A stretch of 8,058 nucleotides of DNA. It comes from an uncultured Candidatus Saccharibacteria bacterium (GTDB lineage Bacteria > Patescibacteriota > Saccharimonadia > Saccharimonadales > Saccharimonadaceae). The stretch spans positions 1 through 8,058 of the forward strand of contig CALGUM010000105.1 of assembly GCA_937902295.1 (NCBI GenBank). The letters run 5' to 3'. Below, piece after piece: positions 1-4,576 of the stretch. The position numbers and the translations under genes are program-made. Position 1 is the stretch's first letter. Each line of letters opens with the position of its first letter. A model generated the notes under the pieces. It was not told the origin of the DNA, did no database searches, and saw nothing but the letters and a program-made list of their open reading frames with translations.

Positions 1-70
1 ATTATTGTAATCCTTTTTCCTTTTTTACGTTTGTACTTGTAGTTATAGGTGCTGTGGATACTGGGGATAA
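1..70 (-). other. Candidate origin unwinding element: tandem DnaA boxes, GC cluster, trio-like triplets, AT-rich tract
   Basis: Read on the minus strand, TTATCCCCA (70-62) is followed without a gap by GTATCCACA (61-53), then GCACC (52-48), then triplets CTA TAA CTA CAA GTA CAA (48-31; the first CTA shares its C with the end of GCACC), then an A-rich tract (30-1). The order of paired co-oriented boxes, short GC-rich spacer, DnaA-trio repeats and AT-rich DNA matches the basal unwinding system described for Bacillus subtilis and proposed to be widespread. The trios here are imperfect: only every second triplet has the expected central T. The order is seen in the sequence; the function is inferred. 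Confidence 0.45.
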
Positions 71-176
71 GTAGCGATTTATTAGAGGTGGAAGGTATAA
101 TCTGACTGTTGATAGAACTCGGGAAAGTGTGGGTATAGAACTGTGTACATGTGGAGGTTTGTACCCGTGGAGGCGA

Positions 177-197
177 GTATATAGTATGTCTATATAC
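177..197. repeat. Perfect 8-bp inverted repeat in the dnaA-downstream region
   Basis: GTATATAG (177-184) and CTATATAC (190-197) are exact inverted copies separated by 5 bases. The arms are AT-rich and no T-run follows, so it does not look like an intrinsic terminator. Its minus strand also contains TATACT (181-176), a possible -10 element for a gene to the left, but no convincing -35 element lies at the right distance. A protein-binding site or part of the origin structure is possible. Confidence 0.4.
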
Positions 198-202
198 CCA
201 AC

Positions 203-211
203 TGTGGATGA
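203..211 (-). promoter_or_regulatory. DnaA-box-like site (one mismatch)
   Basis: The plus strand reads TGTGGATGA, that is TCATCCACA on the minus strand, one mismatch from TTATCCACA. It lies in the gene-free region that contains three other near-consensus boxes. Confidence 0.45.
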
Positions 212-256
212 ACGTACACAAGCTGTCCAGCTACGAGTCCACGTTGAGTACACATA

Positions 257-265
257 TTGTCCACA
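257..265 (+). promoter_or_regulatory. DnaA-box-like site just past the dnaA stop codon
   Basis: TTGTCCACA is one mismatch from TTATCCACA. It ends one base before the dnaA stop codon (complement of 267-269), so it is the first box of the cluster downstream of dnaA. Confidence 0.45.
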
Positions 266-266
266 G

Positions 267-1637
267 TTATACATAGAGGCGATCCTTGATCTCTGAGACG
301 TGCTCACGGATCGTAAAATCGAGTTTAATAGCTTTTTCGATTTTTTCGATCGAGTGAATAGCCGTCGTGTGATCTTTTCTTCCAAGCTCGGTGGCAATTT
401 TCGGAAAACTTAAATGCAGCTCACTACGCAGTAAGTACATAGCAATTTGCCGAGGTAATACTATATGTTTATCTCGCTTGGCACTACATATTTCCGTCAC
501 CGACAATTGGAAGTACTTGGCTGTTTTGTCGATAATTTGCTTAGAGGTGACGTGCTGTGGGCGAGAACGGCGGACGTTGCCGATGAGTCCTTCGGCAGTT
601 GAGATGTCTGGCTCCACCCCGCGCATTTCAGCGTAGGCGAGGAGCTGATTGAGTGCACCTTCGAGTTCACGGATGTTCGTTTTGATATTGCCGGCAAGAT
701 ATTCAACCGTTTCTCTGCCGAGTGAAATGCCTGATAAATTCGCTTTTGCTTCGATAATCGCACAACGTGTCTCAAAATCAGGCATCTGTACATCGATCGC
801 CATTCCCCATTCAAAACGGCTCCGGAGACGCTCCGAAAGAGTTGGAATGCTTTTTGGTGGCTTGTCGCTACTGATGATAATTTGCTTGTTTGCCTGATGA
901 AGCTCGTTGAAGGTATGAAAGAACTCTTCTTGAGTCTTTTCTTTACCGGCAATAAACTGCATGTCGTCGACAATCAGTACATCGGCCATACGGTATTTGT
1001 CTGACACCTTACGTTTGAATCGAATCGCGTCGGTAAACTCTTTTACGAAGGTGTCTGTATTGATATAGATAATTTTTGCAGAGGGGTCGCGGGCAACAAT
1101 TTCATTGCCAACTGCTTGCATCAGGTGAGTTTTACCAAGTCCAACGCCACCGTAGAGAAAGAGGGGGTTGTACTTTGTGCCAGGAGTGGCCGCAACAGTA
1201 CGGCACGCAGTGTAGGCGAGGTCGTTGCTCGAACCAACGATAAATGAATCAAAGTTGTAACGGGGATTGAGGGCAGTGCCAGTCTGAGACTTTTCTTGTG
1301 CGGTAGGAGTGACGAGTGTCATAATTTCTTCTTCTCGGGGTTGAATAGGATTACGAGTAGTTTCTCGGTTTACGACTGTGCGTTTGCCGCGTGTATTAAC
1401 GACGTATTCGATCTTCTTTGCATTGATGCCGTTTTTCTTGAGTACGTCTCGAACTTGATCATCATATTTAATCTGGAACTGTCGAATCGCAAATACGTTC
1501 GGCACAGCAATAGTAATGCAATCTTCGTTATCATCGAGTAGCTCGGTGTTTTGAAACCAGGTTGCAAATGTAGCATGCGAGACGGAAAGTTCGATTTCGC
1601 CAAGTACGCTTTGCCACAGCGAATGTGTGGTTGCCAT
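267..1637 (-). CDS. dnaA: Chromosomal replication initiator protein DnaA
   Basis: DnaA binds DnaA boxes at the origin, opens the duplex in its ATP form and helps load the replicative helicase. The 456-residue protein shows the usual four-domain layout. A domain I with the tryptophan pattern LWQSVL...FATWF covers residues ~1-80, followed by a short low-complexity linker. The AAA+ domain has Walker A GGVGLGKTH (163-171), Walker B VLIVDDMQF (220-228) and the box VII segment ERLRSRF (269-275). The C-terminal DNA-binding domain carries the DnaA signature GRKDHTTAIHSIEKI (419-433). I chose the ATG at 1637 because GAGGAGGGAGG lies 6 bases upstream and MATTHSLW begins like the family. The open frame extends to 1733, but that extension runs through the promoter and has no family character. 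The gene is divergent from rpmH, with DnaA boxes on both flanks; autoregulation is likely. Confidence 0.98.
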   Translation of the reverse strand: MATTHSLWQSVLGEIELSVSHATFATWFQNTELLDDNEDCITIAVPNVFAIRQFQIKYDDQVRDVLKKNGINAKKIEYVVNTRGKRTVVNRETTRNPIQPREEEIMTLVTPTAQEKSQTGTALNPRYNFDSFIVGSSNDLAYTACRTVAATPGTKYNPLFLYGGVGLGKTHLMQAVGNEIVARDPSAKIIYINTDTFVKEFTDAIRFKRKVSDKYRMADVLIVDDMQFIAGKEKTQEEFFHTFNELHQANKQIIISSDKPPKSIPTLSERLRSRFEWGMAIDVQMPDFETRCAIIEAKANLSGISLGRETVEYLAGNIKTNIRELEGALNQLLAYAEMRGVEPDISTAEGLIGNVRRSRPQHVTSKQIIDKTAKYFQLSVTEICSAKRDKHIVLPRQIAMYLLRSELHLSFPKIATELGRKDHTTAIHSIEKIEKAIKLDFTIREHVSEIKDRLYV

Positions 1638-1643
1638 GAGTAG

Positions 1644-1654
1644 CCTCCCTCCTC
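1644..1654 (-). promoter_or_regulatory. Strong ribosome binding site of dnaA
   Basis: The minus strand reads GAGGAGGGAGG and ends 6 bases before the ATG at 1637. It contains AGGAGG and is the feature that fixes the dnaA start against the longer open frame. Confidence 0.8.
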
Positions 1655-1704
1655 GGATACTTATATATTTAACCCCGGTTGACCGCGTTGGGTATCTACC
1701 AAGA

Positions 1705-1733
1705 ACTATACCGAACCTACGAGTTTTCCACAA
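1705..1733 (-). promoter_or_regulatory. Likely dnaA promoter overlapping a DnaA box
   Basis: On the minus strand TTGTGG (1733-1728) and TATAGT (1710-1705) are separated by exactly 17 bases. The -10 matches 5 of 6 consensus positions, the -35 only 3 of 6. The implied transcript starts near 1698, leaving a leader of about 60 bases with the strong ribosome binding site. The -35 lies within the DnaA box at 1724-1732, which suggests repression by DnaA. Confidence 0.5.
1724..1732 (+). promoter_or_regulatory. DnaA box at the dnaA promoter
   Basis: TTTTCCACA matches the relaxed consensus TTWTNCACA and differs from TTATCCACA at one base. It overlaps the -35 hexamer of the predicted dnaA promoter. Confidence 0.6.
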
Positions 1734-1774
1734 GCCGTAGAGTGATGTAAAATATTAGGACTCCAAATGAGTAG

Positions 1775-1783
1775 TTATCCACA
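1775..1783 (+). promoter_or_regulatory. Perfect DnaA box
   Basis: The sequence is exactly TTATCCACA, in AT-rich DNA between dnaA and rpmH. It faces the perfect inverted box at 1807-1815. Confidence 0.8.
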
Positions 1784-1806
1784 ATTTAAAACCGTATCTG
1801 TAATAT

Positions 1807-1815
1807 TGTGGATAA
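1807..1815 (-). promoter_or_regulatory. Perfect DnaA box, inverted
   Basis: The plus strand reads TGTGGATAA, the exact complement of TTATCCACA. A weaker relative, AGAGGATAA, follows at 1828-1836 with two mismatches. Confidence 0.8.
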
Positions 1816-1882
1816 TCCATAGGAAAAAGAGGATAACTTACTATAGCAGGCTGATAATGTGACATTTTTGCAAACTAACAGC

Positions 1883-1911
1883 TTGAATAATTAACAGAGA
1901 TACGCTACACT
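1883..1911 (+). promoter_or_regulatory. rpmH promoter
   Basis: TTGAAT (1883-1888) and TACACT (1906-1911) are spaced by 17 bases, a normal sigma-70-type arrangement with 4 and 5 consensus matches. The expected transcription start, about 7 bases past the -10, is near 1918, only about 3 bases before the rpmH ATG at 1921, so the mRNA would have almost no leader. Confidence 0.5.
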
Positions 1912-1920
1912 GGTTAGGAT

Positions 1921-2058
1921 ATGCCAAAGCGAACACATCAACCACATACACGTCACCGCGCCCGTACCCATGGGTTTCGTGCTCGTGTGTCAAGCCGAGC
2001 TGGCCGCGCTGTTATTAAGCGCCGCCGCATCAAAGGCCGCGCACGTCTCACTGTCTAA
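1921..2058 (+). CDS. rpmH: Large ribosomal subunit protein bL34
   Basis: This 45-residue, very basic protein is ribosomal protein L34 of the large subunit. It starts MPKRTHQPH, contains the family core THGFRAR (residues 16-22) and ends with an Arg/Lys-rich stretch and GRARLTV, all typical of L34. Most bacterial L34 proteins begin MKRTxQP; here one residue, Pro2, is added. The ATG at 1921 is chosen from this alignment. AGGA lies only one base upstream, too close to act as a normal ribosome binding site, and the promoter nearly abuts the start, so translation may be leaderless or nearly so. The gene is divergent from dnaA and followed by a stem-loop and rnpA, the classic rpmH-rnpA pairing. It is too short for most open-frame scans and easily missed. 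Confidence 0.95.
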   Translation: MPKRTHQPHTRHRARTHGFRARVSSRAGRAVIKRRRIKGRARLTV

Positions 2059-2080
2059 TTGGTGACAGAATATACAAATT

Positions 2081-2112
2081 ATTACCCGTCTTGCGATATC
2101 AAGGCGGGTAAT
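2081..2112 (+). terminator. Stem-loop between rpmH and rnpA, possible terminator or attenuator
   Basis: ATTACCCGTCTTG (2081-2093) pairs with CAAGGCGGGTAAT (2100-2112) as a 13-bp stem with one G-T pair and a 6-base loop. The bases after it, TTGTTA, are T-rich but not a clean T-run. It begins 22 bases after the rpmH stop and could reduce read-through from rpmH, protect its 3' end or be a processing site. Confidence 0.5.
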
Positions 2113-2113
2113 T

Positions 2114-2122
2114 TGTTATACT
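2114..2122 (+). promoter_or_regulatory. Extended -10 promoter of rnpA
   Basis: TGTTATACT is an extended -10 element (TG, one base, TATACT). No good -35 hexamer is found 16-18 bases upstream, where the stem-loop lies. The expected start near 2129 would give a leader of about 11 bases before the rnpA ATG. Confidence 0.45.
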
Positions 2123-2139
2123 ACACATAAGTAGTTATT

Positions 2140-2484
2140 ATGTTAGCGCAAAAAAATAGATTTCATGGCCACTCCAGTCTCAAATATGTCTATCGAAACG
2201 GCACAGCCTCGCGTTCGAGACTATTTGTCGTAAAAGCTATCGAAAACAAACGCCGAAAAACCTCTCGATGTAGCGTAGTGGTAAGCAAAAAAGTCCTCAA
2301 AAGTGCCGTGGGACGTAATCGTATACGTCGACGCATTTATCATATATTGCATGAAGATATAGAGTCTTTTACTGCACCTTACGATGTAGTAGTGATTGTA
2401 TACACCTCGGAAGTGGGATTTTTACCATTTGACGAAATTCGTGCCCAACTCAAGAGTCAAGTTGCCGAAGCCGGTGTGAAGTAA
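2140..2484 (+). CDS. rnpA: Ribonuclease P protein component
   Basis: The small basic protein subunit of RNase P helps the catalytic RNA bind and cleave the 5' leader of precursor tRNAs. The 114-residue length is normal for the family. The N-terminal part has the pattern NRFHGHSSLKYVYRNG (6-21), with the aromatic residue used in leader binding, followed by SVVVSKKV (45-52). The defining arginine-rich RNR motif is seen as GRNRIRRRIYHIL (58-70). The ATG at 2140 is preceded in frame by a TAA at 2128-2130, leaving little choice of start. No clear ribosome binding site is visible, as for rpmH. The gene sits between rpmH and yidC as usual. The RNase P RNA gene is not in this window. Confidence 0.95.
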   Translation: MLAQKNRFHGHSSLKYVYRNGTASRSRLFVVKAIENKRRKTSRCSVVVSKKVLKSAVGRNRIRRRIYHILHEDIESFTAPYDVVVIVYTSEVGFLPFDEIRAQLKSQVAEAGVK

Positions 2485-2486
2485 TA

Positions 2487-2515
2487 TTCGCACCTCTGTC
2501 AAAAAATGGTATACT
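2487..2515 (+). promoter_or_regulatory. Promoter of yidC-khpB
   Basis: TTCGCA (2487-2492) and the extended -10 TGGTATACT (2507-2515) are spaced by 17 bases. They start directly after the rnpA stop codon. The -10 and the next bases share TATACTAC with the rnpA promoter. The predicted leader is about 33 bases and includes a ribosome binding site. Confidence 0.5.
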
Positions 2516-2537
2516 ACGTAGAGTAGATAAACCCGAC

Positions 2538-2545
2538 GAGGAAGG
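2538..2545 (+). promoter_or_regulatory. Ribosome binding site deciding the GTG start of yidC
   Basis: GAGGAAGG lies 9 bases before the GTG at 2555. Its spacing supports GTG rather than a later ATG as the start. Confidence 0.65.
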
Positions 2546-2554
2546 TGATAATAC

Positions 2555-3634
2555 GTGAGCCTGTTTGATTTAATAGTCGTACAACCGATGTTTAACGCGC
2601 TGATGGCGCTATATAGTTTGATACCTGGTGGTGATTTTGGTATCGCCGTAATATTATTCACGATCATAATCCGCATACTTATGTGGCCGCTGATCAAGAA
2701 GCAGCTACACCAGGTCAAGGCGATGCGTAAGCTTCAGCCAGAACTTGTCACTATCAAGAAGAAAGCCAAGGGCAATAAGCAACTCGAAGGTATGATGATG
2801 CTTGAGCTCTACAAGAAGCACAACGTCAATCCATTCCGGACTATTGGTATATTACTCATACAACTCCCGATATTTATCGGCTTGTATCATGTCATTCAGA
2901 TTTTTACCGCGCACCGCGATGAACTGGCAAAATTCTCCTATTGGTTTATGGAGCAGCTCCAACCTGTTGCAAACCTCATCGCCAATCCAGACACGTTTAA
3001 TCAGTATCTGTTTGGTATTGTGGATATCACCAAGCACGCGATCAATTTCAGTACCGGCGAAATTAGCCCATTCCTTATCTTCTTGGCAGTAGCCGCTGGA
3101 CTCTTGCAGTACATTTCTTCCAAGCAAACCATGCCACAGCAACAAGTTGGCGAAAAGAAAGGGCTTCGCCAGGTAATGGCCGAGGCTGCCGAAGGCAAGC
3201 AAGCAGATCAATCAGAGGTTAACGCGATTGTGATGCAAAAGATGATCAAGTTCTTGCCAATCATGATGGTAGTAATCATGGTATCGCTCCCAGGCGCAAT
3301 CGCCCTGTACTACGCGGTATCTACCGCAGTGGCAGTATTCCAGCAGCATATTCTCCTCCAGCGAGACGAAGAAGAACTTACCGAGATTGCAGAAGTTGCA
3401 GTCGAGCAAGAAAAAAAGAAGCAAGCCAAAAAGCGCACCAAACAGCGCGTCGATAACGCCAAAAAAGCCGAAATTGTCGCTGGACCTGTTGTCGCGGCAA
3501 CTCCCGCAGACGCAACACCAACCACACTCGCCAAAAAGTCTCAGCAGCAGAAATCAACCAAGAAGAAAAAGGTGAGCCAAAAAGCGACGGTTCGAGTGGT
3601 AGCCAAGCCGACCAAGAAAGGAAAGAAAGCATGA
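2555..3634 (+). CDS. yidC: Membrane protein insertase YidC/Oxa1/Alb3 family
   Basis: YidC inserts and folds membrane proteins, alone or with the Sec translocon. The 359-residue protein lacks the large periplasmic domain of Gram-negative YidC and resembles the shorter Gram-positive form. Hydrophobic segments lie at about 6-23, 27-46, 95-117, 171-189 and 233-266, the last possibly two helices. An arginine inside the second segment (IIIRILMWPLIKK, Arg40) matches the conserved hydrophilic-groove arginine. A basic cytoplasmic loop follows (49-90). No clear lipoprotein cysteine is seen at the N-terminus. The C-terminal tail, about residues 270-359, is long and very rich in Lys, Ala and Gln, probably cytoplasmic and possibly ribosome-binding as in mitochondrial Oxa1. 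The start is GTG with a good ribosome binding site; the stop overlaps khpB by 4 bases. Confidence 0.96.
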   Translation: MSLFDLIVVQPMFNALMALYSLIPGGDFGIAVILFTIIIRILMWPLIKKQLHQVKAMRKLQPELVTIKKKAKGNKQLEGMMMLELYKKHNVNPFRTIGILLIQLPIFIGLYHVIQIFTAHRDELAKFSYWFMEQLQPVANLIANPDTFNQYLFGIVDITKHAINFSTGEISPFLIFLAVAAGLLQYISSKQTMPQQQVGEKKGLRQVMAEAAEGKQADQSEVNAIVMQKMIKFLPIMMVVIMVSLPGAIALYYAVSTAVAVFQQHILLQRDEEELTEIAEVAVEQEKKKQAKKRTKQRVDNAKKAEIVAGPVVAATPADATPTTLAKKSQQQKSTKKKKVSQKATVRVVAKPTKKGKKA

Positions 3635-4092
3635 ATCAGCAGGAATCTATCGCGCTCGCAGAAAAAACAGTGCAAGATATTGTCTCTTTCTTTGGGATAA
3701 ATATCGGGGTTGAGACAACATTTGAGGACGGAGTGATTAATATCGCCGTGGAATCAAGCGAAATCAACAGCCTGCTTATAGGCCGTAACGCCGAGACACT
3801 TCGCAGTATCCAATCACTGGTAGCGAGTATACTACGCACCAACGACGCGAGTATCCAGCGCGTGAATGTCGACATTGCTGACTACAAAAAACAGCGCGCA
3901 GAGCAACTCGCCGAAAAAGCACGAGGTTGGATGGAAGAAGTTCGTCGTACGGGTGACTCGCACGTGGCAGACCTCAATGCAGCCGATCGTCGCGTCGTAC
4001 ACCAAGTCGCAACAGAGTATAGTGATATCCGCACCTTTTCTGAAGGCGAAGGTCGGGAGCGACGCTTGATTATCGCCCAGGCAAGTTCTTAG
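3631..4092 (+). CDS. khpB: KhpB/Jag-type RNA-binding protein (KH plus R3H)
   Basis: KhpB (Jag, EloR) is a cytoplasmic RNA-binding protein linked to cell elongation and division in Gram-positive bacteria, and its gene commonly follows yidC. The 153-residue protein has a KH-like domain at about 30-83 with the loop LLIGRNAETLRSIQSLV, then an R3H domain at about 85-150 with the diagnostic RRVVH (120-124) and the ending RERRLIIA. It is short because the N-terminal Jag-N domain of the Firmicute protein is absent. The KH loop, usually GxxG, reads GRNA here, so the last glycine is replaced by alanine. The ATG at 3631 lies in an ATGA overlap with the yidC stop, with AAAGGA 8 bases upstream, so translational coupling is likely. 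It converges with the gtrA-like gene, whose stop is 22 bases away. Confidence 0.92.
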   Translation: MNQQESIALAEKTVQDIVSFFGINIGVETTFEDGVINIAVESSEINSLLIGRNAETLRSIQSLVASILRTNDASIQRVNVDIADYKKQRAEQLAEKARGWMEEVRRTGDSHVADLNAADRRVVHQVATEYSDIRTFSEGEGRERRLIIAQASS

Positions 4093-4114
4093 CAACACCT
4101 GCTCTTCCTCGGCT
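4093..4114. other. Convergent junction, no terminator seen
   Basis: Only 22 bases separate the stop codons of khpB and the leftward gtrA-like gene. No hairpin with a T-run is visible in either direction, so transcripts from the two sides probably overlap or end by another mechanism. Confidence 0.5.
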
Positions 4115-4564
4115 CTATGTATCACTTGTCGAAGGATCGCTCTCTTTCTTTTTCGGCTTAAACACAACCTTCGAGTAGAGGAGGTAGTTATACACCATAG
4201 TAATAGGCAACGCGGTGAGTTTTGCGAGTAGTGTAATTGACCACGTCAGGTTGTCGCTATAAAAATATTTAAACAAAAGAATCACACCTGGCTGAATCAC
4301 CCATAAGCCAAACAAAGTGATAACAGTAAACAGTAGAATCTGCCGTTTGACGCTTTGGTCTGTAGTATCGAACGTGTACGCGCGATTTACAAAAAAACTC
4401 ACACAAAATCCTGCAGTAGTAGAGAGGAAGTTGGCAGCAACTGCATGAAGTCCCCCGAGCGTTAAGAGTGCATAGATTCCTATATCTAACCCCGTACTCA
4501 GAGAACTCACCGCCCCATATCGCACAGGCTTTTTCTTTTCAATTCTGCGTAGGGTTTTCTTCAT
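4115..4564 (-). CDS. GtrA-like four-helix membrane protein
   Basis: GtrA-like proteins are small inner-membrane proteins thought to help move polyprenyl-phosphate-linked sugars across the membrane or to support glycan-modifying transferases. The 149-residue protein has four hydrophobic segments at about 16-39, 42-61, 75-100 and 110-131. The family pattern is seen in FFVNRAYTF (57-65) at the end of helix 2 and YNYLLYSKVVF (124-134) at the end of helix 4. A basic N-terminus and a charged C-terminal tail suggest both ends are cytoplasmic. The ATG at 4564 lies 12 bases past the stop of the upstream glycosyltransferase, with no strong ribosome binding site, so expression is probably coupled to that gene. 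The carried sugar cannot be read from the sequence. Confidence 0.85.
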   Translation of the reverse strand: MKKTLRRIEKKKPVRYGAVSSLSTGLDIGIYALLTLGGLHAVAANFLSTTAGFCVSFFVNRAYTFDTTDQSVKRQILLFTVITLFGLWVIQPGVILLFKYFYSDNLTWSITLLAKLTALPITMVYNYLLYSKVVFKPKKKESDPSTSDT

Positions 4565-4576
4565 GCGGTAGGGTAC

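Larger units (their letters stand above)
1..266. other. oriC: Gene-free region downstream of dnaA (dnaA-dnaN side), candidate origin segment
   Basis: No credible gene is seen here; a long minus-strand open frame across it has no recognisable protein character. The region carries four 9-mers one mismatch away from the DnaA box TTATCCACA: 53-61, 62-70, 203-211 (all minus orientation) and 257-265 (plus). It also holds a perfect 8-bp inverted repeat at 177-197 and an AT-rich left end at 1-30. DnaA-box clusters between dnaA and dnaN are typical of bacterial origins, so I infer an oriC segment. dnaN itself is not in the window; that it lies to the left is an expectation from common gene order only. 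Confidence 0.6.
1638..1920. other. oriC: Divergent dnaA/rpmH intergenic region with DnaA boxes, second candidate origin segment
   Basis: These 283 bases hold no gene. They contain the dnaA ribosome binding site and likely promoter on the minus strand, the rpmH promoter on the plus strand, three DnaA boxes (1724-1732, 1775-1783, 1807-1815) and AT-rich DNA from about 1740 to 1900. Perfect boxes upstream of dnaA together with a box cluster downstream suggest a bipartite origin as in Bacillus. Which side is unwound cannot be settled from sequence, though the trio-like order is only seen at 1-70. Confidence 0.6.

Noticed and set aside
2..397. 131-residue minus-strand open frame overlapping the end of dnaA
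   Set aside because: It is in another frame over the dnaA 3' end and the box cluster, with low-complexity Ser/Thr/Tyr-rich sequence and no recognisable domain. It is not dnaN.
1638..1733. N-terminal extension of dnaA to a start at 1733
   Set aside because: The extra 32 residues lack family character and cover the ribosome binding site and promoter; the ATG at 1637 has a strong ribosome binding site and the normal DnaA N-terminus.
3828..3835. TATACTAC inside khpB, same core as the rnpA and yidC promoters
   Set aside because: It lacks the upstream TG, lies within a clear coding region and has no gene start suitably placed downstream.
4130..4175. CGAAGG and CCTTCG arms near the khpB/gtrA convergence as a possible terminator
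   Set aside because: The arms are only 6 bases and more than 30 bases apart, inside the gtrA-like coding end, with no T-run after the second arm.
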